Below, one piece after another: positions 25,801 to 34,963 of a DNA stretch of 64,000 nucleotides (positions are counted from its first letter, which is position 1; every line of letters starts with the position of its first letter). The position numbers were made by a program, and so were the translations under genes. The stretch covers positions 5,263,501 through 5,327,500 of the forward strand of contig NC_135040.1 of NCBI RefSeq assembly GCF_051020975.1. The letters run 5' to 3'. This stretch comes from Osmia lignaria lignaria (Eukaryota; Arthropoda; Insecta; Hymenoptera; Megachilidae). The notes beneath the pieces are model-generated. The model did no database searches. It was not told the DNA's origin and saw only the letters and a program-made list of their open reading frames with translations.

Positions 25801-27458
25801 AGGTAATACAGTGTGATTCGCTCGACACTACTGATGTGCAGCACGACTAATGTACAGTAAAAGCTGGATATATGCAACATCGCTATCCCCTCCACTTGGG
25901 GGATCCCTCTCAGCGAACCAAGCCGCTCGACGAGGAAACCGTGTAATATGATCCGACCGTAATATCGGTGTGACTAATACTAATTGAACGATAAAACTCT
26001 TTTATTTTTAACTTTTTCTTAATGAAACTTTTACTAACGCATTTGTGAGATTTTTCTGATTAAAATGATACCAAACATAAGGCAAACAGTACACCAAAGA
26101 TGGATCAAACACGCAAAATGCAACATGCAACACGTTGCATGTTGTGTACGAACGTAGAATATGTAGGTATCGCGGCTGAATACAAACGATGTGTACGGAC
26201 TCAGAATCGACACTTCGACTGGATATATGCAACGTTTAAATGCCCAGAATCGACACCTCGGCTGGATATATGAAACATTAAATGCCCAGAATCGCCACCT
26301 TGCCTGGATAAATGAAACCTTTGAAACCAGAGCCGACACCGCGACTGGTTTTGATTTCGATCTCTGTTGCTTTTCGCCAACCTTTAACATCAATTTTAGC
26401 AAGTAATTATAATTGAAACTATATCGTGTTTGGTACCATTTTAATCAGAAAAATTTCATCAATGCTTTAGTAAAAGTTTCCATAAAAAAAAGTCAAAAAT
26501 AAAAAAGTTTTGTAGTTGAATTAGTATAGTCACACCGATACGTTTCGGCTCTTTCCTTTCATCATCGGACCTCTCTTTTTCCGCCACTGTCTGTCCCTTT
26601 CTACGTTCACGCTTGGCTGGTCGTCGCGTGTAATCCGAGATTAGACACCTCCCTTGGATAAATGCAACCACTGGGTCCCAATCTTGGTTGCATTTATCCA
26701 GCTTTTACTGTACTTACTAAATTCTCTCCCCACTCACTCACATACGTGCGCGCGGCACTCGCGCTTTTTCGCTCCCTTAGGCCTCGTTCGCAACGGTCAC
26801 CTAACATTTACGAATTAACATATTTGTAACTTTGTTTATCAAGTAATTTTCGTTGAAGTAATTAAGTTGAAATTTTGATTGGCGGTATTTGATGCTGCAT
26901 TTTGAAATTTCTACCGTTCGGCAGCGACCATTGGCGGTTACTGCCTCAATTCACTACCTGTCACAGTGGCAGTTGTTTTTGTTTATCACTGGAGCACTGA
27001 TACACACGTCTGTCTACCTCAGTTGCTCGAGCAAAACTGATTGATCAATTTAAGTATTTTTTGATACATTATTTTCGGTGGTTCTGATACACAACAATTT
27101 GAGCTATTATATTGGGATCATGGCAAGTTCGATCATATTAAAAATTATCGTAAAAATGTGAATTTTTGCCGATTTTCACAAACTAATTCGGATGCGCGAC
27201 CGGAAGACATCAATCGATTTAATTGATTTTTTTTTTCTTTTTTTTTTGCCTACCTAATTTGCAATTTTTCCACGGTATTACGACTAGAAAAACAACATTT
27301 TTGAATTTTCTCGGCCCACCCTAATTAACACGCTGTGTTCGTAACGGAAAATTACGTATACATATGACAGAGAATTATCAAGCGGCTACTTAAAAAGTAT
27401 ATTATTTTTAGATTTGTACTTAATAGTAATTATTAACTTACCTTTCTGTTGATGCCAT
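7843..27458 (-). CDS. Facilitative sugar transporter (Tret1-like MFS), nine coding exons
   Basis: Plasma-membrane 12-TM uniporter of the sugar porter family, probably trehalose or glucose type. Exons from 5' to 3': 27442-27458 (starts MASTE), 24652-24823, 22116-22251, 19905-20113, 18776-19045, 15673-15895, 12746-12942, 10321-10500, 7843-7977. Together they give 513 in-frame residues with GT-AG junctions. A hydrophilic N-terminal tail of about 63 residues precedes TM1. Family signatures visible are DGIGRR (residues 128-133, loop 2-3), GEMADPGLRG (182-191), PESPTWL (239-245, after TM6), LPALMVAELLPQRARG, and PETNNRTLEEIEDYF (498-512). The GEMAD block replaces the commoner SEI/SEV form. The last few codons may be in an unrecognised terminal exon. 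The introns hold many transposons, which expand the gene to about 20 kb. The exact substrate cannot be told from sequence. Confidence 0.93.
8465..9066. mobile_element. R4 non-autonomous TIR element, copy 1
   Basis: About 600 bp. The left end CACAGCCGACTCTAG and right end CTAGAGTCGGCTGTG-like inverse continue inward with shared inverted blocks (TAGCC..TGCTGAA, GGCAACACCGC, GGGAGTCC against their complements). No transposase ORF. A second copy lies at 51965-52544. The target duplication is not clear because the left flank is a TATG microsatellite, so the superfamily is unassigned. Confidence 0.75.
9080..10023 (+). mobile_element. Tigger-like element copy T1 (complete, 944 bp)
   Basis: Starts CAGTAAAAGCTGGATATATG and ends with its inverse, flanked by TA at 9078-9079 and 10024-10025. 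A second terminal-type motif sits just inside each end. Internal features shared with the family are a GGGGGATCCCCC palindrome near the left end, inverted copies of a block containing GTGTGACTAATACTAATT, a run built on GTACAAATCGTTTGTAC, and tandem units carrying CTGGATATATGCAAC. ORFs across it are translations of repeats, not genes. Confidence 0.92.
10024..10320. other. Intron spacer
   Basis: Transporter intron sequence between element T1 and the exon at 10321-10500. Nothing recognisable was seen. Confidence 0.5.
11156..11458 (+). pseudogene. BEL/Pao retrotransposon protease fragment
   Basis: The open stretch shows LIDTGATNNFI, the Asp-Thr-Gly active-site motif of a retropepsin. It is followed by a VGALNTL...HTVTATIHS pattern and TIPKIASLIPDQQID, as in the peptidase segment (DUF1758 type) of BEL/Pao polyproteins. 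The frame closes at 11458, before the usual downstream LADP-type segment. No gag or reverse transcriptase was found nearby, so this is an isolated remnant in a transporter intron. Family is recognised by pattern only. Confidence 0.65.
11459..12745. other. Intron with possible LTR or repeat sequence
   Basis: No gene. A TATAAATA at 11974-11981 is followed by pyrimidine-rich sequence and might belong to an LTR of the nearby retroelement, but no matching ends or target duplication were found. The part from about 12110 to 12600 resembles 13150-13400 loosely (CCCCC..AAATTTCATATGGAC-type blocks), which suggests a dispersed non-coding repeat. Confidence 0.3.
12943..14018. other. Intron spacer
   Basis: AT-rich transporter intron. 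No exon or recognisable element other than the loose repeat near 13150-13400. Confidence 0.4.
14019..14300. repeat. About 22-bp tandem repeat (minisatellite)
   Basis: Units of the form CCTAAAGATATCTTACAAACG repeat at least six times from about 14165 to 14290, with more degenerate units from 14019. Unit drift is gradual, as expected for slippage or unequal exchange. It is non-coding, in a transporter intron. Confidence 0.85.
14561..14687 (-). promoter_or_regulatory. Candidate TATA-Inr promoter with short first exon
   Basis: On the minus strand TATAAAG (14687 down to 14681) lies 31 bases upstream of the initiator-like GGTCAGTTTC with its A at 14656. This is followed 96 bases later by a GTAAGT donor at 14560-14555. 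The implied exon 14561-14656 has no ATG. It is on the same strand as the transporter and inside its intron between exons 6 and 7, so it could be an alternative start or belong to a mobile element. Sequence pattern only. Confidence 0.35.
16475..17196 (+). mobile_element. Solo LTR (722 bp), gypsy-like
   Basis: Begins TGTTAG and ends CTAACA, flanked by the 4-bp direct duplication TGTA at 16471-16474 and 17197-17200. It contains a TATATAA box at 16925-16931 followed by TTCAGTTCAGT at about 16956, consistent with a plus-sense retroelement promoter. No internal retroviral-type genes remain, so the element was reduced by LTR-LTR recombination. Confidence 0.85.
17440..18108 (-). mobile_element. Tigger-like element copy T2 (truncated)
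   Basis: The terminal inverse of CAGTAAAAGCTGGATATA with TA at 18109-18110 marks one end. The other end is cut at about 17440. It contains four tandem units of about 43 bp starting at 17457, 17500, 17542 and 17585. Each carries TTGCATATATCCAG, the same motif as the element terminus. Confidence 0.85.
18331..18775. other. Intron spacer
   Basis: No gene or recognisable element. Sequence before transporter exon 18776-19045. Confidence 0.5.
19046..19904. other. Intron spacer
   Basis: AT-rich intron between transporter exons 4 and 5. No further feature supported. Confidence 0.5.
20262..21158 (-). mobile_element. Tigger-like element copy T3 (complete, 897 bp)
   Basis: Both ends intact with TA at 20260-20261 and 21159-21160. 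It is inserted into an R1-type fragment (20217-20261) whose landmark GATTACGGACGGC also occurs at 60277. It contains two tandem GTACAAATCGTTTGTAC units and the GGGGGATCCCCC palindrome. Confidence 0.92.
21159..22115. other. Intron spacer
   Basis: AT-rich transporter intron. Nothing recognisable was seen between element T3 and exon 3. Confidence 0.5.
22252..23417. other. Intron spacer
   Basis: No gene. A stretch from about 22740 to 23160 has GC content above its neighbours and looks like decayed mobile DNA, but I cannot assign it. Confidence 0.35.
23418..23672 (-). pseudogene. piggyBac-type transposase remnant, middle deleted
   Basis: From ATG at 23672 the minus strand reads an acidic start (MNEKIDTSDDEFYVEEL, then SDSDSSISEV), typical of piggyBac-family N-termini, and then stops. 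About 150 bases further, another frame ends KPGLHIGDCFLHYHTKEEYK with a stop at 23418-23420, resembling the cysteine-rich C-terminal tail of this family. The catalytic DDD domain between them is absent. Terminal repeats and TTAA duplications were not established. Confidence 0.55.
23699..23955 (+). mobile_element. Tigger-like element copy T4 (left end only)
   Basis: Intact left terminus after TA (23697-23698), including the doubled terminal motif and GGGGGATCCCCC. It breaks off after AAACACGATATAG. It lies immediately upstream of the piggyBac remnant. Confidence 0.85.
25039..25250 (+). mobile_element. Second Tigger/pogo family, left end
   Basis: CAGTGGTATCTCGGTATACG after a TA (25037-25038), followed by AACTTAATCCGTTC, is the typical opening of Tigger elements. 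No right end was seen, so the right boundary is arbitrary. It differs from the CAGTAAAAGCTGG family. Confidence 0.5.
25855..26710 (+). mobile_element. Tigger-like element copy T5 (complete, 856 bp)
   Basis: Ends intact with TA at 25853-25854 and 26711-26712. The left terminus has the TGGATATATGCAAC motif but the right terminus and nearby internal units have TGGATAAATG, so this copy mixes two motif variants. Confidence 0.9.
26713..27441. other. Intron 1 spacer
   Basis: No exon. Somewhat GC-richer than the neighbours at 26730-27000. No element ends recognised. Confidence 0.4.
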
Positions 27459-27944
27459 ATTGTATTAATTTTTCAATATTAAATAATCTATAAATCTTTC
27501 ATTAACGTTTTTAATAACACAAATTTAACATCTATCCATATATCCTTGTAATTTCTTATTTACTTCTCTCTTTCTTCTCATTTCTTTTTCATTTTTTTAT
27601 AGAAACTTTGAGTTCTTAAGTTTTTATAGAAATACTTGGGCTTAAGCTTTTAATTGTATTCTACTGTCTTCAATTTTCCTGTGGTAATCGGCTTCTTTTA
27701 AGAACCTGCGGAATCAAAATTTTTAATTTTTCTGACCAAAGATTGTCGCCAACGTCTCGTCATACGAGACGTGACCAACAATTAACGTACTTTAAATTCC
27801 AAATAATTACCTTCGATAAGAATCTCTCTTCGTTACACAAAGAAAAAAACGACGTCTTAGTAGGTATGAACGCGTTTTTTTATCGCAACGATCTTGATGA
27901 TGATTAGATGAATTTAAGAATTTTGTATTTTTTGAAATTTTGCT

Positions 27945-28641
27945 GCACTGTGCTACGTTTGTGCCGTATTGTGCCGTAAACCGCAACTCTGTAAGTCAAA
28001 GCGTACTCAAGAAAATTTAAAAAGAATTATTGATAGCCCCGCACTTTTCGAATTTTGAGTTTTTTTTTTGTGCCGTATTGTGCTATGTTTGTGCTGAATT
28101 GTGCCGCAAACGGAAGATCGATAACATCAATAACAATTAAGAAAATAAATAAAAACAAAATTATACTAGCCCCGCACTTTTGCCGAAGCAAACTTTTTTT
28201 AAACATAATTAGTGATAACTTGTGCTACGTTGTGCCGTCAATAGAAACTCGATATCTCTATTCATTTTGAAGATAAAAAATATTGAATTTTTAGGAATAC
28301 AAAATTTAATATTCGTATAACTTACGAACGGCGACAGATAATCGAATTCTGCAAGTTGTGCTGAATTGTGCTACTTACAATCTGAGAGATCCATGCGCTA
28401 AAAGTTGATATTAGCTTAGGTGTCAATAAAAATGAACAAAAAAGAGTGAGGTGATTAAAAAATTTGATATTTTCGAATTTTCTTTGATTGTGCCGGATTG
28501 TGCTAGACTAGCACAACAACTTTTTCTAATGACAAAATTTCGTCAGATCGCCGGATTTCGCAGTTCTGGCAAAGTTAGGAATCAGACGTTAGGAATTTGC
28601 ATGCGTTTAAAAGCATGCACTTTGATTTACAGAGTTGCGGT
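27945..28641. repeat. GTGCCGTATTGTGC repeat cluster with inverted ends
   Basis: The phrase TTGTGCCGTATTGTGC and close variants recur near 27958, 28070, 28220, 28355 and 28485, twice with TAGCCCCGCACTTTT. ACCGCAACTCTGTAAGTCAA at about 27978 is inverted at 28620-28641 (TTACAGAGTTGCGGT). This suggests a mobile element made of imperfect direct repeats with inverted termini. The family is unknown, and no ORF is supported. Confidence 0.5.
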
Positions 28642-28758
28642 TGTTACGAGCCGGAGGGGGCGGCTGCGTAGCCGGGGCTTAATTTAGGTATATGGTATTT
28701 GTTAATGGCTTGACCAGTGTTGTTATTAACACTGGGAGCCTAAGGAAGTAGACGTGGA

Positions 28759-28958
28759 GACGAACCTACATATGGCTAACGTAGGGAGCTCCAGGAGGTT
28801 GGCTATAGTGGACGAACCTACGTATGGCTAACGTAGGGAGCCACAGGAAAGGTGTAGAGTGGAGGACGAACCTACGTATGGCTAACGTAGGGAGCCTCAG
28901 GAGCGTGATATGCGGACGAACCTACGTATGGCTAACGTAGGGAGCCGCAGGAAGCGTT
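28759..28958. repeat. Four tandem units of about 52 bp, each a hairpin
   Basis: Units start at 28759, 28811, 28864 and 28915. Each contains GACGAACCTACGTATGGCTA followed by ACGTAGGGAGC, so CCTACGT can pair with ACGTAGG around a 7-base loop. The first unit has one change in the stem. The linkers between the conserved cores vary in sequence. Confidence 0.85.
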
Positions 28959-29067
28959 AGTATTAGGTCTCGTAACTTGATTGATGTACCTCGAGCGGTA
29001 AAGGTACACCATAGTGGGTTTCTGGATAGTAAATATAATTGAATAATAGAATGTAAGTTAAAAATAA

Positions 29068-29446
29068 TGTGAGTTTATTCTCTATTCCGGGGCTTTACAA
29101 TTGTTGTGTGTAATTGTCGCGGTGTTCGATGAATTAAACTCTAGGTTGCAAGTTTAAATGAGTTGAATAAATAGAAATTAGTTTCGATTCCGCGAAGCAA
29201 GAATCTAATCCTTCTCGGTTTTCACGAACGCGAGCAAACGGAGGCGGACTACAACGATTAAAATAATGCTTAACAGCAGACAACGTACTGTATAGTTACT
29301 GTGAGTGCTTGAAGGGGACTTGAATACCCGATCTCGCAGAGTTTCCTCGTTGCAGAGATTATCCGTAAAAGAACGTACTGACGTGTAACGAACTGATTCT
29401 AGACTTCAACTAGACCCGAGGTGCCCTTGTCGCTACCCTTTTTATA
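29068..29446 (-). promoter_or_regulatory. Possible retroelement-type transcription unit
   Basis: On the minus strand, TATAAA at 29446-29441 is followed downstream by initiator-like TCTAGTT (about 29411) and AATAAA at 29079-29074. That arrangement is seen in LTRs. TG/CA-type ends (TGTTA at 28642, TAACA at 29672) exist but no target duplication was found, so an LTR call is not made. It is outside the coding part of the transporter. Confidence 0.25.
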
Positions 29447-29902
29447 CTCAAAAACTAGAGTAAAAAAGTGGTGGGGACTGACTCTACGTGACCCGTAGGA
29501 CCGCGCCCTTGCTTTGCGTTGGTCTCGAATTTTCTAGAAGACGGTTGGTGTCGGGTGCACCCATCCGATTCCATATAAGGTGTTACGCGGCATGGGATGC
29601 CGCTCGCGGATCTATAAGAGCAGTCTTACACTTTAACAATCTTACGGGTTTAACCATCGAGAGTAATTAACACACCGTAAGATATCGTCCGTTTTGCCTT
29701 CTATGTACCTGGTAAAAATGGTACCAACGGTAAATTCATGAACCGATGAATTTACTACATCAATTTAGAAGCACGGTCAGTCATGTTCAATAGCACATTG
29801 TCTAATTGCTAGCAACCTTTCTAAGCTGGTCGGAGTAGTATTTTGTCACGTACCGAATCAATCACCATGAAACTCCAAAAGGTCCAACATACACATTTCC
29901 TA

Positions 29903-30064
29903 TTTGTATAGGAAAAATTCTATATATTGTACGAAAGTTTTTAATTAATATCTCGGAAACTAATAGGAAGCCGAAGATACCACTTTATATTTGGGGTCGT
30001 CTACCTGCTCCCAACCAACCCTCCAAATTTCATCTCGATCGGCGACCGGTCGTATTCGGAACTA
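29903..30064 (+). repeat. R2 block, uninterrupted single arm
   Basis: Starts TGTATAGGAAAAATTC and runs through TTTTTAATTAATATCTCGG to TCGGCGACCGGTCGTATTCG. It matches the arms at 5280-6136 and keeps the MITE-A site empty. Confidence 0.85.
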
Positions 30065-31320
30065 CAGCCATAAATATAAATATATAACTATTTGTTGCAT
30101 ATAAAAACTCAAATTTCACAAGAAATGGTCATACGATATTTATGCAATAAGCTTTCGATACATGTCAGATATGTTAATATTTTCTATCATTAATTTGTGT
30201 TTGTGTACACTTTATATTTTTTAATTGATTTTAATAAAAATTTGTTGTATAAATTCCGTGCTGTCAACACAGTGTTATGTGTACTCACTTTTGTCTCTTA
30301 CTGTACAAGAACTCCATTCATCCTCGTGGTATGTTGAACTTACGATGGATGGCCTTTGACCGCTGTTTCCTTCACGTATTACTATTCTTCACTCTATTTT
30401 TCGCTGTTCATTTACTATAAATGAAATTGATTACTTTTCCTTTTTATGTTCTTCAAAATTTGTACGGTTATGACTTTTATAGACTTTAAAATGTTTTACT
30501 TTTTACTTATCATTAGACTGGATTTTTCGAAACGAATTTATAACACATTATGTACTTTTTAATTTTGTCTCCTTTCAACTAAGTACCTTATTTCGGTCGT
30601 AAATTTGTTCAATGAATTCTTTAGTTGAAAATGTTAATTTTAATGTTAGATAATTATGATTACAGCATCAAACAACACTTAGGTAATCTGATGTATTACG
30701 TAAAATTCGCTGTCTTCATTTACAATGATTAACTTCAAGCGATCTTCAGACAAAATCTACTTATGTAAGTATTATTTGATTAAGTGAACAAGACTAGAAT
30801 TTATTAAATCTTTCTCGAGACCAATGATAATTTCAATTCGAAATATAATTCCTTGAAATAGGTTCAGTAATAAGAATATGAAACAAATATTTTTCATGAA
30901 TTCATTTCGAAAGTTTCAGTCATGAAACAGAATATGTAATTTGGATATTATTACATCATTCTAGTTTATAAAAGAAAATAAGAGAACATTTAGCGAATGA
31001 AAATTCTGTATAATTTACACTCGGAAAAATGTAATTAATCCCACAAATCACAATAAATCCATCACCTTTTTAAATTGGTCATCACTTTTATATTAAGAAT
31101 AATATTTGCTGAGATAAACGTTTAATTATTACATACTGATTTAATACAACATACATTGAAAATATTGAAAAAAATCAATCGTTTAACTGCAAATCCGCAT
31201 CGTTTATCGATAAAGGGTATAAAATTAATAACACTGATGATTAAGAATAGAAAAACGATAAATGATAAGCAATTTGTTCGTTAGATAAGCACCAGGGACT
31301 CGTTTGCCTTGAATCACGTT
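30065..31320. other. Possible 5' region of the transporter gene
   Basis: AT-rich, no coding exon. If the promoter at 31329 is real this is 5' UTR intron. Spliced non-coding exons cannot be placed from sequence alone. Confidence 0.3.
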
Positions 31321-31324
31321 GACT

Positions 31325-31360
31325 GTACTGAATGAAGCATTCGACTGTCGCGCTCTTATA
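31325..31360 (-). promoter_or_regulatory. Candidate core promoter of the sugar transporter
   Basis: The minus strand has TATAAGAG (31360 down to 31353) and an initiator CATTCAGTAC with its A at 31329, exactly 31 bases downstream. It lies about 3.9 kb upstream of the transporter ATG on the same strand, so a non-coding first exon would be needed. Inference from motif spacing. Confidence 0.4.
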
Positions 31361-32519
31361 AGCTGCTCACTTTGATTAAGTCCCTTTCTCGGCGTTGTTC
31401 ATGGGCATAATAATACATGGTGTAGTTACGATAGCTCCTAACTGGCTCACCTTCGACAGGAAATGCCCGAAGATCAATTTCAACAATGAAGAAAGAATTG
31501 ATTACGTCACTATGTCCTTACTATTATTTAAAACTGACAATTTTATTAATTTACAAAAATAAGAGATATTTTTTTAAGGGATGTAATTAAGAATCACGGT
31601 CCACGTACAATATGATATTTTTTGTACAACGTACATAAATACAGTAAAATTTAATTGATAAATTACTCTGTTTCAAAGCGTAGTATATAAATCAAACTTT
31701 AGTATTATATTATATAAGATATTACGAACATTAGATACAACAACAATAAAATGTACTACATACAACATTGTCAGCATTTTAATTACATGTAATAAAAAGA
31801 GATATATGTATATACACGTGTATTAAACGTATCCACCGAGTAGGCTAGAGATATGTGAGTAATAACACATTCAACGCGTATTTGAACAACTAGTATTCAA
31901 TAGTCATTTCTTGTAGATTTTTATGCACTAAATACGAATTCACAAACCGTTTTCAACCAGCAGCTTTAGCTATGAACTTCATTTTCTGTTTTAAACTTTT
32001 TTCTCTAAAATCAATATTTTCGGAGATATTTAATAAGAATTGTCAAAACTTTGAAGGGGGCTGGGGGCAAACGAGGCTTTGTCGCCAAAAATCCTTTTAG
32101 GGACTTTCTTCCCTAAGAAAGCTTGTCGCTTTCGGAAATACACCTCTACGTTCCATTTGCTTTTTAGTAATGGCAGTTTATGTTTTTCAAAACTGGATAT
32201 TTGTATGATTCTATGGATTTTCCACGAAATTTTTCTTACATATAATATCTTATGAATGCCTCTATAAAATAAGACAGGCTTGAATCAAATCAGACATGCA
32301 TATGCATACTTTTCGAATTAAAGTACGGGGTTTCCCAAAAACAGTGCATTCTACATGATAAAACAAATCGAAAATCCATTTACCATTTTGCAAATTGTGA
32401 TTTCGTTTTCGAAATGTGTAAGCGATTGAAGATTGAGTACTCCCTGTGTGCGCGTGCGTGTCTGTACACGCGCTTTCCTGGCTGCACATAACGTGCTGTC
32501 ACTTGTTTGCGAGTTCTAA
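31361..32519. other. Intergenic spacer
   Basis: No gene or clear element. The short ORFs here do not resemble known proteins. Confidence 0.4.
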
Positions 32520-32735
32520 TCCTGCCACCATACAGTACGGACGTGTTCACATTCGCCTCTTGTTATTGTATTGTTGGTATGTTACATTTACATTCTTAAT
32601 TCAGTTCGACGGCGTTTGAAAACCTCAGCGTAGCATTGCGTTAGTGCGTTAATACGTTAGTACTACAAAGCAATAAACAAGACGACAACGCGGGAACCCG
32701 CAACATCGTGCGGGTAACCGCAACTACAAGTCACT

Positions 32736-33330
32736 ATGTCATTAAACAGTATCATACCGATAAAAATCAGGAATACTACACATGAATCGACGAATATCGA
32801 AGCAAGACACCAAACAATAGAACCACCTAATACAAACATAGAAGATAAAGTAAAGAAAGTGATCAACCCGTATCCAACTGACGAAACGTTAGAAGTAATG
32901 GAAACAGACTCTTCAATCAACCAAAATTGGAATACAACCCGCCAAGATTCATAAACCAAGAAAGCGTAAAGCAAGCGAATCAAGGAATAAAAGTACCAAT
33001 CTACATTTAAAAATAAATGACTACAGAACGTACCACTTAACAACCAATATGAAACACTCTCTGAAGTCGAAGTAACACAAATCAGTAGCAGCAAACCAAA
33101 AAATAACACCAACCCTCCGCCAATATACATAGAAGCACACAACATTGACCCATTGCTTACAATGCTAGAAGAAATAGCTGACCGCTCTAAATACACCATA
33201 GAACAACTTACAAATAACCAAATTAAAATTCAAACCACCACACCCGAAATATACAGGAAAGTAATCTATGCTCCTAAAGACAAAAACACGGGATATCATA
33301 TGTATTAATAAAAAAAAAAAACGAAAGAAG
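32736..33330 (+). pseudogene. Non-LTR retrotransposon ORF1 (jockey-like), frameshifted
   Basis: A first frame from ATG at 32736 gives a polar start. After a shift, another frame reads PPPIYIEAHNIDPLLTMLE, then YTIEQLTNNQIKIQTTT and KDKNTGYHMY, the conserved nucleic-acid-binding segment of jockey-clade ORF1 (gag-like) proteins. Stops follow at 33306 and an A-run at about 33309 breaks the frame again before an RSYKV-like block. No reverse transcriptase part is present. The element ends by 33360, where MITE-C begins. Confidence 0.7.
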
Positions 33331-33360
33331 TTATAAAGTATAATAGTAACACAGTATATA

Positions 33361-33836
33361 CAGTAGCGCAACTCTCCTGATTTTGTGTAACATAAAATGG
33401 AGTGCGCATGCGTGAAGTCAGCGAGTAAATCCAGTATCGCCATCTGAACTTTTTTCTCTTTTCAACTAACTCTAAAAGAGATAAAATTTTAATAAAAACT
33501 ATTAAATTAGTTTATTATTAGTAAAAATACAAATTATTAATAATATAATACATAAAGACATATAAAGGAAAAAATGCAACATTTTTTTATTTTTTAATAC
33601 AGCACACCACTGCTTTCCTTTTATATTTTTTTTATTAATATTCATTATTAAATGTTTGAATACCAGAGGTTTTAAAAAAAAACAAATGCTGAGAGAGAGA
33701 GAGCGCATAAAAAATGAAGGAGTAAATGAGAAAAAAGTTCAGATTACGTAAGTATATTTACTTGCTGACTCCGCGCATGCGTACTCATTTTATATTACAC
33801 AAACATCAAAGATGCCGACAGACAGTTGCGCTACTG
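33361..33836. mobile_element. MITE-C (476 bp, long terminal inverted repeats)
   Basis: Begins CAGTAGCGCAACTCTC and ends with the inverse (AGTTGCGCTACTG), flanked by TA at 33359-33360 and 33837-33838. Inverted similarity extends about 70 bp and includes GCGCATGCGTGAAGTCAGC against its inverse. The interior is AT-rich with no transposase. The Tigger-like copy T6 starts directly after its TA duplication. Confidence 0.88.
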
Positions 33837-33840
33837 TATA

Positions 33841-34961
33841 CAGTAAAAGCTGGATATATCCAACAAACATTGGGACCCAGACGTTGCATATATACAGTCG
33901 AGGTGTCTAATCTCGGGTTACACGCAACGAGCAGCCAAGCGTGAACGTAGAAAAGGACAGACAGTGGTGGAAAGAGAGAGGTCCGATGATCAAAGGAAAG
34001 AGCCGAAACGTATCGGTGTGACTAATACTAATTGAATCAAAAAACTTTTTTATTTTTGACTTTTTTTTAGTGAAACTTTTACTAGCGCATAGGTGAGATT
34101 TTTGTGATTAAAGTGGTACCAAACACGATATAGTTTCAATTATAATTACTTGCTAAAATTGATGTTAAAAGTTGGCGAAAAGCAAGAGAGATCGAAATCA
34201 AAACCAGTCGCGGTGTCGGCTCTGGTTTCAAAGGTTTCATTTATCCTGGCGAGGTGTCGATTCTAGGCATTTAATGTTTCATTTATTCAAGCGAGGAGTC
34301 GATTCCGGGTGTCGTCGGATCGTAAATAACAAGACTGGGTTATTTGGTTGTGAGTTTATTCTTCATTTTACAGACGTTTCTCGTACTCTTAACGTTGAAC
34401 TAAGACTAACTTTGCTCTTCCAGAGAGCTTGCCTTTATACTTGGCATTGGGGTGTGGTGGTCGAGTAGTAGGGAGGTTTTTCCAGGAAAGGACGTTTTTA
34501 GGCAGGAAAAGCGCGAGCCGGAGTCACGTACGGGTCCGGTGGCTGGATTCTTAAAGGAAGTCGTAAACTTTGTGGTTACAATGTTTTTGGATTTTAGGGT
34601 AGGATCGATAATGATCCGATCCCGATAAACTAGTCCCGAATTCCGGGACTGAGAGTGATTTGACAGGGGTTGGAAAAGTTATGTGGGTCCTTTCTCTGAG
34701 TTCGGGAAAACAAGGAAAGTCCCTAAAGATGATTATCTTTAAGGGTTACTCGACACGGGCATTTAATGTTTCATTTATCCAAGCGAGGTGTCGATTCTGA
34801 GTCCGTACACATGTTTTGTATTCAGCCGACACGATCGGATCATATTACACGGTTTCCTCGTCGAGCGGCTCGGTTCGCCTAGGGGGATCCCCCAAGTGGA
34901 GGGGATAGCGATGTTTCACTTATCCAAGCATTCTTTCGTTGCATACATCCAGCTTTTACTG
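33841..34961 (-). mobile_element. Tigger-like element copy T6 carrying a solo LTR
   Basis: Terminal motifs at both ends with TA at 33839-33840 and 34962-34963. Length is 1121 bp including the 446-bp LTR plus its 4-bp duplication. Without the LTR the copy is about 671 bp. Internal motifs are of the TGGATAAATGAAAC variant (seen inverted). Confidence 0.92.
34310..34755 (-). mobile_element. Solo LTR (446 bp) inside copy T6
   Basis: TGTCG...CGACA termini with the 4-bp direct duplication CGGG at 34306-34309 and 34756-34759. Removing the insert restores the family sequence GTCGATTC-CGGG-CATTTAATG. On the minus strand it has TATAAA (34439-34434) and AATAAA (34360-34355) in LTR order. Ty3/gypsy type is likely from the 4-bp duplication. 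Confidence 0.93.
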
Positions 34962-34963
34962 TA

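Noticed and set aside
28642..29672. Minus-strand LTR with TGTTA/TAACA ends, TATA box and AATAAA
   Set aside because: No target duplication, and the TGTTACG end may instead be part of the inverted terminus of the neighbouring repeat cluster. Kept only as a weak regulatory candidate.
32663..33199. 178-codon minus-strand ORF
   Set aside because: It is the antisense of the jockey-like ORF1, whose plus-strand frames show recognisable conserved segments.
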